Assembly (NCBI RefSeq): GCF_013391805.1
Contig: NZ_CP058364.1
Span: 744,501-808,500, forward strand
DNA from: Galbibacter sp. BG1
GTDB taxonomy: Bacteria > Bacteroidota > Bacteroidia > Flavobacteriales > Flavobacteriaceae
Direction of reading: 5' to 3'
Length of the DNA: 64,000 bases
In this document: positions 27,463 through 37,474 of the stretch, in pieces
Numbering within the stretch: the stretch's first letter is position 1
Layout of the letters: the number at the start of each line of letters is the position of its first letter
Notes under the pieces: model-generated
What the model was told of the DNA's origin: nothing
Database searches by the model: none
Seen by the model: the letters and a program-made list of their open reading frames with translations, nothing else
Translations under genes and position numbers: made by a program

Positions 27463-28995
27463 ATGAGTGATCTAAAACAAGCCAAATCGGCTTTAATTTC
27501 TGTTTTCAACAAAGACGGATTAGAACCAATCGTAAAAAAATTAGATGAATTTGGAGTTACCATTTATTCTACCGGAGGAACCGAGAAATTTATAAAAGAT
27601 CTCGGGATCGACGTAATTCCTGTAGAAGATGTAACCAGCTATCCATCTATTTTGGGTGGGCGCGTAAAAACCCTGCACCCTAAAGTTTTTGGTGGAATTT
27701 TAAACAGACAAGATCACGAAGGCGATGTTGCTGAATTAAAGCAGTACGAAATTCCGCAGTTAGACATTGTTATTGTTGATTTGTATCCTTTTGAAAAAAC
27801 GGTAGCCAGCGGAGCCAACGAACAGGATATTATTGAAAAGATTGATATTGGCGGAATCTCTCTTATAAGAGCTGCCGCAAAAAACTCTAAAGATGTACTT
27901 TGCGTTTCTTCTATGGAAGATTACAGCGAAGTGCTTAGCATTTTAGTAAATCAAAATGGAGAAACCTCCATGGAAGATCGAAGAAGGTTTGCCGCTAAAG
28001 CCTTTAATGTGTCATCGCATTACGATAGCGCAATCTTCAACTATTTTAATTCTACTGAAAAACTGGAAGCCTTTAAAGTAAGTGAATCCAAAGGGCAAGA
28101 ATTGCGTTATGGAGAGAACCCACATCAGAAAGGATATTTCTACGGAAAGATGGATGAGATGTTCGATAAACTTCATGGAAAAGAATTGTCTTACAACAAC
28201 TTGCTGGATGTAGATGCGGCCGTAAACTTAATGGGGGAGTTTAAAAACGACGACCCGACATTTGCCATTTTAAAACACAACAACGCCTGTGGTGTTGCCA
28301 CAAGGCCTACTATAAAAGAAGCGTACATCGATGCATTGGCAGGAGACCCTGTATCGGCTTTTGGTGGGATTTTAATTGCCAATACCGAAATAGATGCCGA
28401 CACCGCTAACGAAATACATACTTTATTCTGCGAAGTGGTAATTGCTCCTTCTTATTCAGAAGAAGCCATGGAAATATTAAAAGGGAAGAAAAATAGAATC
28501 ATCTTGGTTCAAAAAGATATTGAACTTCCAAGTTCTTCGGTTCGTTCCTGCTTAAATGGTGTATTGGTTCAAGACAAAGACCTAAAAACCGATGTGTTGA
28601 AAGACCTTTCTTATGAAACCAACAATAAACCAACAGAAAATGAGTTAAAGGATTTATTGTTTGCTTCCAAAATATGTAAGCATACAAAATCCAACACTAT
28701 AGTGTTTGCCAAGAATATGCAGCTGTGCGCTAGCGGAACGGGACAAACCAGTAGAGTGGATGCATTGAGACAAGCCATTGAAAAAGCTAAATCGTTTAGT
28801 TTTGATCTTCATGGGGCCAGTATGGCTAGTGATGCTTTCTTTCCATTCCCAGATTGTGTGGAAATAGCAGATAAAGCAGGAATCACAGCTGTAATTCAAC
28901 CAGGAGGCTCTATAAAAGATCAATTAAGTATCGATTATTGTAATGAAAATAATGTAGCCATGGTGTTTACAGGAACACGCCATTTTAAACATTAA
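27463..28995 (+). CDS. purH: Bifunctional AICAR transformylase / IMP cyclohydrolase
   Basis: A 510-residue enzyme for the last two steps of purine synthesis, from AICAR to IMP. The N-terminal MGS-like cyclohydrolase domain (residues 1 to about 190) opens with ALISVFNKDGLEPIVK and carries TGGTEKFI and GGRVKTLHPKVFGGIL. The transformylase domain follows, with LRYGENPHQKG near residue 210, KHNNACGVA (Lys-His and Asn of the active site), and DAFFPFPD near 455. The C-terminus is complete (MVFTGTRHFKH). It is followed by mreB after 261 bp, a common neighbourhood in Flavobacteriia. Confidence 0.98.
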   Translation: MSDLKQAKSALISVFNKDGLEPIVKKLDEFGVTIYSTGGTEKFIKDLGIDVIPVEDVTSYPSILGGRVKTLHPKVFGGILNRQDHEGDVAELKQYEIPQLDIVIVDLYPFEKTVASGANEQDIIEKIDIGGISLIRAAAKNSKDVLCVSSMEDYSEVLSILVNQNGETSMEDRRRFAAKAFNVSSHYDSAIFNYFNSTEKLEAFKVSESKGQELRYGENPHQKGYFYGKMDEMFDKLHGKELSYNNLLDVDAAVNLMGEFKNDDPTFAILKHNNACGVATRPTIKEAYIDALAGDPVSAFGGILIANTEIDADTANEIHTLFCEVVIAPSYSEEAMEILKGKKNRIILVQKDIELPSSSVRSCLNGVLVQDKDLKTDVLKDLSYETNNKPTENELKDLLFASKICKHTKSNTIVFAKNMQLCASGTGQTSRVDALRQAIEKAKSFSFDLHGASMASDAFFPFPDCVEIADKAGITAVIQPGGSIKDQLSIDYCNENNVAMVFTGTRHFKH

Positions 28996-29058
28996 TTTCT
29001 TACATTTGAAAGAATTAAATTTTAGAATCCCAGAATGTCTAAACAGTTGTTATAAATT

Positions 29059-29098
29059 TCATGCTGAGCGCCTGTGCTGAACTAAGCTTCAGTATGAT
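29059..29098. repeat. Degenerate copy of a flavobacterial intergenic palindromic repeat
   Basis: The purH-mreB gap contains TCATGCTGAGC (29059-29069) and, after 16 nt, GCTTCAGTATGA (29086-29097), an imperfect inverted repeat. It resembles the CATGCTGAGC...GCATGA type element that I know as scattered through many Flavobacteriaceae genomes. The match is from memory and the copy is worn. Confidence 0.4.
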
Positions 29099-29256
29099 AA
29101 AGTATATTTGGATAAGAAAATTCCATTTTTAAAAACAGGCTAAAAGAACATAAAAATTTCAATATTTTAGATATTTTGGTAGGCAAATTAAGAAGTACAA
29201 CCTTCAAAATTTAAACCCCAATTTTGGGAATAACAAGACTAACATCAGAATAATTC

Positions 29257-30285
29257 ATGGGATTTTTTGACTTCCTAACAGAAGAAATTGCTATAGACCT
29301 TGGGACGGCCAACACGCTGATTATTCACAACGACAAGGTTGTTGTGGATAGCCCTTCTATTGTAGCCAGGGATAGAATGACTGGCAAAATTATTGCCGTT
29401 GGTAAAGAAGCCAGCATGATGCAAGGTAAAACCCATGAAAATATAAAAACAATACGACCGTTAAAAGATGGGGTAATTGCCGATTTTGATGCTTCCGAAA
29501 AAATGATCAATATGTTCATTAAAGGAATTCCAGCATTAAAAAAGCGGTTCTTCCAACCTACTCTTAAAATGGTTATTTGTATCCCATCTGGGATTACAGA
29601 AGTAGAAATGCGTGCGGTTAAAGAATCTGCCGAGCGTGTAAATGGTAAAGAAGTATACTTAATACACGAACCAATGGCGGCCGCCATTGGTATAGGCCTC
29701 GATATCATGCAGCCCAAAGGAAACATGATTGTAGATATAGGAGGTGGAACTACCGAAATTGCAGTAATTGCTTTAGGTGGTATTGTCTGCGATAAATCAG
29801 TTAAAATTGCAGGGGATGTATTTACCAACGATATTATCTATTACATGCGTACACAGCACAACTTATATGTTGGGGAGACTACGGCCGAAAATATAAAAAT
29901 TGCCATTGGTGCCGCTACTGAAGATTTAGAGATCCCACCAGAAGAAATGAGTGTTCAAGGACGTGATCTTTTAACTGGAAAGCCAAAACAGGTACAAATT
30001 TCCTACAGGGAAATTGCCAAAGCCTTGGACAAATCCATTTTAAGAATTGAAGATGCTGTTATGGAAACGCTTTCTCAAACACCTCCAGAATTGGCAGCAG
30101 ACATCTATAATACTGGTATCTATTTAGCCGGTGGTGGTTCTATGCTCCGCGGACTTGATAAACGTATTTCGCAAAAAACGGATCTGCCTGTTTATATTGC
30201 AGAAGATCCTTTAAGAGCCGTGGTTAGAGGAACTGGTATTGCATTGAAGAACTTAGAGAAGTACAAACCAATCTTGATAAAATAG
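29257..30285 (+). CDS. mreB: Rod-shape-determining protein MreB
   Basis: A 342-residue bacterial actin. Phosphate-binding loops are IDLGTANTLI (residues 13-22) and VDIGGGTTEIAVI (about 161-173), and the adenosine loop is AGGGSMLRGLD near residue 290. It assembles filaments under the inner membrane that guide wall synthesis along the cell side. It heads the mreB-mreC-mreD-PBP2-rodA run, with mreC starting 9 bp downstream. Length and motifs are normal. Confidence 0.98.
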   Translation: MGFFDFLTEEIAIDLGTANTLIIHNDKVVVDSPSIVARDRMTGKIIAVGKEASMMQGKTHENIKTIRPLKDGVIADFDASEKMINMFIKGIPALKKRFFQPTLKMVICIPSGITEVEMRAVKESAERVNGKEVYLIHEPMAAAIGIGLDIMQPKGNMIVDIGGGTTEIAVIALGGIVCDKSVKIAGDVFTNDIIYYMRTQHNLYVGETTAENIKIAIGAATEDLEIPPEEMSVQGRDLLTGKPKQVQISYREIAKALDKSILRIEDAVMETLSQTPPELAADIYNTGIYLAGGGSMLRGLDKRISQKTDLPVYIAEDPLRAVVRGTGIALKNLEKYKPILIK

Positions 30286-30294
30286 TAAGAGTGG

Positions 30295-31116
30295 ATGCAA
30301 CAAATAGTCAATTTTTTAATAAAGAATAAAACCTTTATTGTTTTTCTATTGCTTTTTTTCTTTTCGCTATTTCTCACGGTACAAACGCATTCTTATCAAA
30401 AATTAAAGTTTTTCAATTCTGCAAATTGGTTGAGTGGCAATATCTACAATAAAACCAATCAAATTTCAGATTACTTCCACCTTAAAGAATACAACAAGCA
30501 GTTGGTTGAAGAAAATATACAATTGCGAAAAATCCTCTTAAATAAAAATATTGATGTAAAAGACTCTACACTTTACAAGGATTCTTTATACAGCGATTAC
30601 AGGCTTTACAGCGCTAATATTATAAAAAACAGTTACAACAAAAAGAGAAACTACCTCTTAATCAACAAGGGCGAAAACGACAGTATTTCACAAGATATGG
30701 GGGTTATTACCTCTAAAGGAATTATTGGGATTATTGAAAACACTTCCACCGGCTATGCGAATGTTCAATCGGTCTTGAATTCTTTGTCGGAGATTAATGC
30801 TTCCGTAGCCAATACCGATAATTTTGGCTCCCTAAAATGGAATGGTAAAAACTTTAGAACGGTACAACTGGTAGACATTTTAAGATCTGCGAATGTAAAA
30901 AAGGGAGATACCATAATTACCGGTGGTATGTCTAGCATTTTCCCAAAAGGAATTCCAATTGGAACCATTGAAGAATTTTCTTTGGATGCATCGAAAAACT
31001 ATTATTTAATCGATGTGAAATTATTCAACGACATGACGACGTTAGATCACGTCTATGTTATTGAAAATCTAAACAGAGAAGAAATTTTAACCCTCGAAAA
31101 CAGCATCGATGAATAA
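30295..31116 (+). CDS. mreC: Rod-shape-determining protein MreC
   Basis: A 273-residue protein with one N-terminal membrane segment (about residues 10-28), a coiled-coil stretch (residues 60-85, KEYNKQLVEENIQLRKIL) and the beta-barrel MreC domain with GVITSKGIIGII and SSIFPKGIPIG. MreC links MreB filaments to the PBP2-RodA synthase in the periplasm. Its end overlaps the mreD start by 8 bp, so translation is coupled. Confidence 0.95.
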   Translation: MQQIVNFLIKNKTFIVFLLLFFFSLFLTVQTHSYQKLKFFNSANWLSGNIYNKTNQISDYFHLKEYNKQLVEENIQLRKILLNKNIDVKDSTLYKDSLYSDYRLYSANIIKNSYNKKRNYLLINKGENDSISQDMGVITSKGIIGIIENTSTGYANVQSVLNSLSEINASVANTDNFGSLKWNGKNFRTVQLVDILRSANVKKGDTIITGGMSSIFPKGIPIGTIEEFSLDASKNYYLIDVKLFNDMTTLDHVYVIENLNREEILTLENSIDE

Positions 31117-31618
31117 AACTGCATTTATAATTACCATCAGATTTGTCGTTTTGGTGCTCCTCCAGGTGACCATATTTAACCATATTAACTTCTTAGGGTA
31201 TATTAACCCATATATTTACATATTATTTATCGTTTTCTTTCCTTTCGATAAAGATAATAGGATTCCATTTCTGTTTTTTTCGTTTCTACTTGGGCTTTGC
31301 ATCGACATTTTTAGCGACAGTGGGGGCGTTCATGCCGCGGCATCGGTAAGTGTTGCCTATTTAAGACCTTTGATGATGAGATCGGTTTTTGGTATCAGTT
31401 ACGATTATCATAACATAAAAATCGAAAAAACATTATTCGGTCAAAGAATTAACTACCTCATTATCTTAATTTTAACACATCACTTCATACTTTTCAGCTT
31501 AGAGATATTTAGTTTTGCACACATATTGCTAATTCTAAAAAAAACAGTATTTTCAGCAATATTCACCTTAATTTTGTGTTTAATTTTTATCTCACTGTTT
31601 AGTAGGAAAAGTAAATGA
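31109..31618 (+). CDS. mreD: Rod-shape-determining protein MreD
   Basis: A 169-residue integral membrane protein with about five segments (near residues 8-25, 30-50, 55-75, 105-130 and 140-163) and the family's NPYIYILFIVFFPFD and LLGLCIDIFSD stretches. It belongs to the elongasome. Overlaps of 8 bp with mreC and 4 bp (ATGA) with the PBP2 gene show tight coupling. The sequence is poorly conserved in general, so position counts as much as sequence for the name. Confidence 0.92.
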   Translation: MNKTAFIITIRFVVLVLLQVTIFNHINFLGYINPYIYILFIVFFPFDKDNRIPFLFFSFLLGLCIDIFSDSGGVHAAASVSVAYLRPLMMRSVFGISYDYHNIKIEKTLFGQRINYLIILILTHHFILFSLEIFSFAHILLILKKTVFSAIFTLILCLIFISLFSRKSK

Positions 31619-33531
31619 GAAAATTTCTCTTATCATCTATCATAATAATCATCGCTATAGTTTATATAGGGCGACTGTCGTATCTACAATTAATAGATTA
31701 CACCAGTAAAAATCCCTTAAACGACACGGCGATTAAGGCGGTTTACGATTATCCTGAGCGTGGCCATATTTACGACCGTAACGGAAAATTACTGGTGGCC
31801 AATCAACCTTCTTACGATGTCATGGTTATCCCTAGGGATGTAAAACCCTTAGACACCCTCGAATTTTGTTCTTTACTGAATATTTCCAAAGAACAATTCA
31901 CAGAAAAATACAACAAAGCATATACCTATTCGCCACGCCTACCATCGGTATTTGTTCCACAATTATCTAAAGAGGAATATGCCATTTTACAGGAGAAAAT
32001 GCGCAAATATGAAGGGTTTTATATTCAGAAAAGGTCTTTACGGCATTATATGACGGATGCTGGAGCCAATGTACTGGGCTATATCAGTGAGGTTAACGAA
32101 TGGGAACTAAAAAAATATTCATATTATCAATCTGGGGAATTAATAGGTCGCCAAGGGGTAGAAAAAGAATATGAAGAAGTCTTAAGAGGAAGAAAGGGCG
32201 TGAAATTTATTCAAAAAGACCGCTTTAACCGAGTTATTGGCTCTTATAAAGACGGAATTTTCGATACGCTGCCAGTACCAGGAAAAGATATTCATTTAAC
32301 CATTGATAATGATCTGCAGAAATATGGAGAAGAATTAATGGTGCATAAAAGAGGTGGTATTGTAGCAATAGAACCCAAAACAGGTCAAATTCTAACCCTT
32401 GTTTCGGCGCCTACTTACGATCCCGATTTATTGGTAGGCAGGAAGCGTTCTAAAAACTATACAAGGCTCTATAACGACTCCATCGCAAAGCCTTTGTACG
32501 ATCGTGGCCTTCTTGCGATGTATCCTCCAGGATCACCCTTTAAAACTATCAATGCGCTTATTGGCCTGCAGGAAGGCGTAATCGATGAGGGCACAACCTT
32601 TACCTGTTATCATGGATATCGCTATGGGCGAAATTCTTTCATGGGCTGCCACTGTCCGTCGGGAGCCCGTAACAATCTTAACCGCGGTATACGGGAGTCT
32701 TGCAACGCTTATTTTGCAAATACATATAGAAGAATTATAGAGAAATACCCAACCTCTGCGGAAGGCGTGAATACATGGGAAAAACATGTAGAAAGCTTTG
32801 GTTTAGGCGATTTTTTGGGATATGATCTTCCCACAGGTAAATCGGGAAAAATACCAGATGCAGATTATTACAATGCCGTTTATGGTGAACGGAGATGGTT
32901 TGCCACAAATACTCTTTCCAACGCAATTGGGCAAGGGGAAGTGCTTACAACTCCCATTCAATTAGCTAATTTAACCGCAACTATTGCCAATAGAGGATAT
33001 TACTACACCCCTCATATTATCAAGAACATTGAAAATGACACCATCGCCCATAAGTTTGTTGAGAAACACCAAACAACTATCGACGCCGAAAATTTCGATC
33101 CTGTAATCCAAGGAATGTACGATGTTTATAATAGCGGTACTGCCCAATGGCTGCAGATTCCTGGAATTAGTATTGCCGGAAAAACGGGAACTGCAGAAAA
33201 CTTTACTAAAATAGAGGGAAAAAGAGTGCAACTTACAGATCACTCCATATTTGTAGCTTTTGCCCCTATTGAAGACCCTAAAATTGCCATTGCCGTATTT
33301 GTTGAAAATGGATATTGGGGAAGTCGTTGGGCAGGAAAAATTGCCAGTTTAATGATTGAAAAATACATTAAAGGTGAGATTACCCGAACAGATATGGAAG
33401 ATTATTTGTTGGAAGGAAGTCTCGAAGACGAATACGCAAAACCTCTAAGCGGTGAATCCTTCACTATAAACGACGGTAAAAAGTTTATTAAATGGCCGCA
33501 AGAAGAGAAAAAAGAAAAACCTTTGCCCTAA
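31615..33531 (+). CDS. mrdA: Penicillin-binding protein 2 (elongasome transpeptidase)
   Basis: A 638-residue class B PBP. An N-terminal membrane anchor (residues 4-22) is followed by the pedestal domain (RGHIYDRNGKLLVANQPSYD) and the transpeptidase domain. The catalytic motifs are S307-P-F-K310 in PPGSPFK, S362-C-N364, and K523-T-G525. It cross-links peptidoglycan during side-wall growth as partner of RodA. The Pro after the active Ser replaces the Thr most often seen in PGSTFK, which is a mild variant. The gene overlaps mreD by 4 bp and touches rodA with no gap. The tail after residue 600 is charged. Confidence 0.96.
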   Translation: MRKFLLSSIIIIIAIVYIGRLSYLQLIDYTSKNPLNDTAIKAVYDYPERGHIYDRNGKLLVANQPSYDVMVIPRDVKPLDTLEFCSLLNISKEQFTEKYNKAYTYSPRLPSVFVPQLSKEEYAILQEKMRKYEGFYIQKRSLRHYMTDAGANVLGYISEVNEWELKKYSYYQSGELIGRQGVEKEYEEVLRGRKGVKFIQKDRFNRVIGSYKDGIFDTLPVPGKDIHLTIDNDLQKYGEELMVHKRGGIVAIEPKTGQILTLVSAPTYDPDLLVGRKRSKNYTRLYNDSIAKPLYDRGLLAMYPPGSPFKTINALIGLQEGVIDEGTTFTCYHGYRYGRNSFMGCHCPSGARNNLNRGIRESCNAYFANTYRRIIEKYPTSAEGVNTWEKHVESFGLGDFLGYDLPTGKSGKIPDADYYNAVYGERRWFATNTLSNAIGQGEVLTTPIQLANLTATIANRGYYYTPHIIKNIENDTIAHKFVEKHQTTIDAENFDPVIQGMYDVYNSGTAQWLQIPGISIAGKTGTAENFTKIEGKRVQLTDHSIFVAFAPIEDPKIAIAVFVENGYWGSRWAGKIASLMIEKYIKGEITRTDMEDYLLEGSLEDEYAKPLSGESFTINDGKKFIKWPQEEKKEKPLP

Positions 33532-34812
33532 ATGAGTAGTTTTTTAAAGAAGTTAGACTGGTTTACAGTTTTATTATATGCACTGTTGGTATTTATTGGT
33601 TGGCTTAATATTTATTCTGCATCTTATACTGGGGAAGCGGGAAGTATTTTAAATACCTCGTCGTATTATGGAAAACAGTTGATTTTCATTATTGTAAGCA
33701 TCTGCCTTATTATTTTAATACTTTCGGTGGAAGCTAAGTTTTACGAACGATTTGCTGGCATTATTTACTTACTTTCTTTATTATCACTGGCAGGGTTATT
33801 TATTTTTGGGAAAAATGTAAACGGCGCTACTTCTTGGTATGCTATTGGGGGAATGACGCTCCAGCCATCCGAGTTTGCCAAAGCGGCCACAGCGCTTGCC
33901 CTGGCAAAATTTTTAAGCGACATACAAACGGATATCTATAGCTTTAAAGACCTTTTACGTGCATTTGTTATTATTAGTCTCCCGGCCTTGCTTATTATTC
34001 CACAGCCAGATCCAGGTAGTGCCTTGGTGTATGCCTGTTTTTTCTTTGTATTGTACAGGGAAGGACTTCACCCTCTTTATTTACTTATAGGTGTATTTGC
34101 TGTGCTGCTGTTTGCAACAACCCTTCTCTATGGTACCGTATGGGTATTTTTAGGCTGTGCGCTACTACTAGGCCTTTTTTACTATTTTCTAAAAAGAAAA
34201 AAGAAAAAAGTATCCATTTTTCAGTTGGTTTTGATTTTAATAACCGCCACCATCTTTTCCTATAGTGTGGATTTTATATATAACAATGTTTTCGAACAAC
34301 GCCACAGGGATCGATTAAGCCTGTGGTTGCGTTTAGAGGATGATCCTGCGAAATTGGAATATATAAGAAAAACCATTGGTTACAACACCTACCAATCTGA
34401 ATCTGCCATAGGTTCTGGCGGGCTCACAGGAAAAGGTTTTTTGGAAGGTACGCGTACCAAAGGGAATTTTGTACCAGAACAACACACCGATTATATTTTT
34501 AGCACCGTAGGCGAAGAATGGGGGTTTGTTGGTAGCTCTGTGGTAGTGGTTTTGTTTGCCCTACTTATTTTAAGGCTTTTATTTTTAGCGGAAAGGCAAA
34601 AATCCATCTTTAGCAGAATTTACGGATACTCTGTAGCATCCATTCTCTTCTTTCATTTTGCCATTAATGTAGGAATGGTCATCGGGCTGCTCCCAACAGT
34701 AGGGATCCCACTTCCTTTCTTTAGCTACGGTGGCTCCGGACTTATTGGTTTCACCATACTGCTTTTTATATTTCTAAAACTGGACGCCAACCGAATTAAT
34801 GAATGGTTGTAG
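33532..34812 (+). CDS. rodA: Peptidoglycan glycosyltransferase RodA
   Basis: A 426-residue SEDS-family membrane protein with about ten segments. SEDS landmarks are LQPSEFAKAATALALAKFL near residue 110, PDPGSALVY, the EQHTDYIFSTVGEEWGFVG region near 320, and GIPLPFFSYGGSGLIG near 395. It polymerises lipid II into glycan strands with PBP2. The ATG follows the PBP2 stop codon directly. A terminator at 34818-34850 ends the elongasome operon. A charged cytoplasmic loop (KRKKKK near residue 222) splits the membrane segments. Confidence 0.96.
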   Translation: MSSFLKKLDWFTVLLYALLVFIGWLNIYSASYTGEAGSILNTSSYYGKQLIFIIVSICLIILILSVEAKFYERFAGIIYLLSLLSLAGLFIFGKNVNGATSWYAIGGMTLQPSEFAKAATALALAKFLSDIQTDIYSFKDLLRAFVIISLPALLIIPQPDPGSALVYACFFFVLYREGLHPLYLLIGVFAVLLFATTLLYGTVWVFLGCALLLGLFYYFLKRKKKKVSIFQLVLILITATIFSYSVDFIYNNVFEQRHRDRLSLWLRLEDDPAKLEYIRKTIGYNTYQSESAIGSGGLTGKGFLEGTRTKGNFVPEQHTDYIFSTVGEEWGFVGSSVVVVLFALLILRLLFLAERQKSIFSRIYGYSVASILFFHFAINVGMVIGLLPTVGIPLPFFSYGGSGLIGFTILLFIFLKLDANRINEWL

Positions 34813-34817
34813 AACGT

Positions 34818-34850
34818 AAAAAAGGCTCAAAACATAAGTCCCGAGCCTTT
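34818..34850. terminator. Bidirectional terminator between rodA and prc
   Basis: AAAGGCTC (34821-34828) pairs perfectly with GAGCCTTT (34843-34850). On the minus strand the stem is followed by six T, good for prc; on the plus strand a weaker T-rich tract follows for rodA. Confidence 0.8.
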
Positions 34851-34876
34851 CATTTCTATTTTTGGTAATGCTAAGA

Positions 34877-37099
34877 TTATCCTTTTACATCTACCACTTT
34901 GTGTTTTTGAATGTTATTCATTTTTAAATCTTCCAAGACATTTACAGCCTCTTCAATATAAACATCTTTAGATAGGTTTTTATGCCAACGTTGCCTTTTC
35001 TCTTTTAACACGCTATCTTTCGCCATTAGATCCACTTCATAAGGAAGCGATTCGAAGCTAAGATTGGTTTTATAATCTGATATTTTTCTGAATTCTTTTA
35101 AAACCTCTTCGTCTTTATCTATTTCTGTTTTGTACTTTTCTAGATTTAAAGGATATGTTTTGTCTTCTTGTTGTTTTTTAACCCACTGTGCATTTTTGTC
35201 TATCAAGTTCAGTTGGTCGTTATTGGCCATTCTGTTTTTACTTCTTTCAATGGTTTCTTCATAATCGATATAGCCAGCCCAGTCTTCATATTTTACAGAC
35301 TCAATTTTATCCCATGGAAGGGGATTCTCTTGATCTTTTTCTCCGATGTTGCTATAACTATATCTATCTGGAACCACCACATCGCTCTTAACACCCTCCA
35401 ACTGAGTAGAACCACCGTTAATACGATAGAATTTCTGGGTAGTCACTTTTAAAGCTCCCACGTCTCCATATTCATTGTTTCCACGAAGGAACTGGTTTAA
35501 GTCGATTACATTTTGAACGGTACCTTTCCCGTAGGTTTGCTTGCTACCAAGAATGATGGCTCTTTTATAATCTTGCATAGCTGCAGCCAAAATTTCTGAA
35601 GCGGAAGCCGACAATTCATTCACAAGAATAACCAAAGGCCCGTCCCATTGAACACGGTCGTCTGTATCCGACAAAACTTCTTTTTTCTGCCCAGTAGACT
35701 TCACCTGAACGATTGGCCCTTCTTTTATAAAAAGTCCGGCCATATCCACGACTGTTTTTAAAGATCCTCCGCCATTATCCCTTAGATCAAGAACCAATCC
35801 TTGAACTCCGGCATTTTTCATTTCTTCAATTTCCTTGGCCACGTCCGAAGCGGCATTTCTATTCTTATAATCATCGAAATCTATATAAAACTTAGGTAGG
35901 TTGATAACTCCGAAAGTTTTATCCCCTTTTTTCACTACGGAAGACTTGGCGTATGATTCTTCCAATTCTACCACATCCCGTTCTATGGCCACTTCGTCTA
36001 TGGTGCCATCAATACGCTTAATGGTTAATAAAACCTTAGATCCTTTTGGACCCTTTATAAGTTTAACCGCATCTTCCAGACGCATCCCAACTACACTCAC
36101 TGGAGTTTCGTTCTCTTGCCCCACTTTCATGATCTCGTCTCCAACTTCTAATTTTTCTCCTCTCCAAGCGGGACCACCAGAGATTACTTCTATAATTTTA
36201 ATATGGTCGTTTTTCTTTTGCAACCTCGCCCCTATTCCTTCAAACTTTCCAGAAATACTAACATCGAAACGCTCCTTATCGTCTGGGGCGAAATAGAAGG
36301 TATGAGGATCAAATTCTTCTACGATTGAATTCAAGTAAACCCCAAACCAATCTTTACGTTCTAAGTCTTCCATAAAGTCGAAATACTCACCTATGGTTTT
36401 TTTGGTAGCTTCCCGTGTTTCTTTTTCCAAGGCTACAGGGTCTTTTGCTACTTCTTCATCTATGGCGTCTTCCGTGTCTGCGAACTCGTCATCTTCACCC
36501 ATCACTTCTTCAACACCTTCCGAAGTCATTTCTTTATCATTTTCAGAAGCCACCTCTCCGTCTTTGTTTTCATTCATTTCCAAAGCACTCACGTAACGCT
36601 CGATGGTAGAAAACTTTAATTGTTTTCTCCAACGCTGCCAAAGCTCTTCCTTATTTTTTGCATATGGGAGATTTTCATAATCCACATCAATCGTTTCATC
36701 TTCAGTATAGTCAAAAGGCTTCTCCAAAACGTCTTTGTACATTACGGAGGCTTCGTCCATACGTTGCATTAATCGGTCGTAAGTAAGATTGAAAAAAGTA
36801 AGATCTGAAGTTTTTATCTGGTCATCGATCGCAGAACGATATTTTTTAAATTCATCGATATCGCTTTGAAGGAAATAACGCTTAAGTGGATCTAAAGCTT
36901 CAATATAATTATCGTAAATGTGTTCAGAAAAATCGTCATTGATGTCTTTCGGACTAAAATGACCATTTTCGAGTACGTAAGATATTAAATCTATTAAAAG
37001 TTTGTCCTTATCTGGGTTATCGAACGTTTTATTGGTAAAACTACACGATGCAGCAGAGATAAGTAACGCTGCCAACAAATACACAAATTTCCTTTTCAT
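34877..37099 (-). CDS. prc: Carboxy-terminal processing protease Prc/Tsp (S41)
   Basis: A 740-residue periplasmic protease with a lipoprotein signal (LLISAASCSF, cysteine near residue 20). The N-terminal Tsp-specific helical domain is followed by a PDZ domain (about residues 265-350) and the S41 core. The catalytic dyad is a serine in SASASEI (near residue 499) and lysine in TYGKGTVQ (K525), with a conserved aspartate in MQDY. It degrades or trims periplasmic proteins from the C-terminus. A stretch of about 45 residues near 180-225 is very acidic and of low complexity, an insertion compared with E. coli Tsp. It is monocistronic; its 5' side faces the IS30 element. Confidence 0.95.
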   Translation of the reverse strand: MKRKFVYLLAALLISAASCSFTNKTFDNPDKDKLLIDLISYVLENGHFSPKDINDDFSEHIYDNYIEALDPLKRYFLQSDIDEFKKYRSAIDDQIKTSDLTFFNLTYDRLMQRMDEASVMYKDVLEKPFDYTEDETIDVDYENLPYAKNKEELWQRWRKQLKFSTIERYVSALEMNENKDGEVASENDKEMTSEGVEEVMGEDDEFADTEDAIDEEVAKDPVALEKETREATKKTIGEYFDFMEDLERKDWFGVYLNSIVEEFDPHTFYFAPDDKERFDVSISGKFEGIGARLQKKNDHIKIIEVISGGPAWRGEKLEVGDEIMKVGQENETPVSVVGMRLEDAVKLIKGPKGSKVLLTIKRIDGTIDEVAIERDVVELEESYAKSSVVKKGDKTFGVINLPKFYIDFDDYKNRNAASDVAKEIEEMKNAGVQGLVLDLRDNGGGSLKTVVDMAGLFIKEGPIVQVKSTGQKKEVLSDTDDRVQWDGPLVILVNELSASASEILAAAMQDYKRAIILGSKQTYGKGTVQNVIDLNQFLRGNNEYGDVGALKVTTQKFYRINGGSTQLEGVKSDVVVPDRYSYSNIGEKDQENPLPWDKIESVKYEDWAGYIDYEETIERSKNRMANNDQLNLIDKNAQWVKKQQEDKTYPLNLEKYKTEIDKDEEVLKEFRKISDYKTNLSFESLPYEVDLMAKDSVLKEKRQRWHKNLSKDVYIEEAVNVLEDLKMNNIQKHKVVDVKG

Positions 37100-37440
37100 T
37101 TATAACTTTTTTAAAGAGATCGAATCTCTACGCATTAACATTTTTTTCCTGAAAATTTTTCTGAGAACAAGCTGTTCTTGACATTTGATTTTAATATATA
37201 AAAATCCCTTCAATTATACATACTCAAAATTAACAGGAGTTTCTTATTTTACTTCTTTATTTTAAGATCAACTAAAATAAGGAAAAAATCGTGCCACAAC
37301 CTTACAAACCAACTAATATTTTGTTAAACGCCTATTATTCAACATTAGTTTAAGAAAATCTTTTATTTTTTGTTAAAATGAAGCGTTGGAAGCGCTTGGA
37401 AATAATGAAACAGTATGTTGAACTTAGTTATTCTTTAAGT
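37100..37440. other. Gene-free region upstream of prc
   Basis: About 340 bp, very AT-rich, between the prc start and the insertion sequence. A possible minus-strand -7 box TAATTTTG (37232-37225) is seen without a matching -33. TTGAACTTAG at 37418-37427 is an exact inverted copy of the IS end CTAAGTTCAA (37441-37450) with 13 nt between. No gene is seen. Confidence 0.5.
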
Positions 37441-37445
37441 CTAAG

Positions 37446-37465
37446 TTCAAGGAATAAGTGCAAAA
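37446..37465. repeat. Left inverted repeat of the IS30 element
   Basis: TTCAAGGAATAAGTGCAAAA; compared with the reverse complement of the right end it differs only at three adjacent bases (GGA against CCC). Confidence 0.8.
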
Positions 37466-37474
37466 TTAATATTT

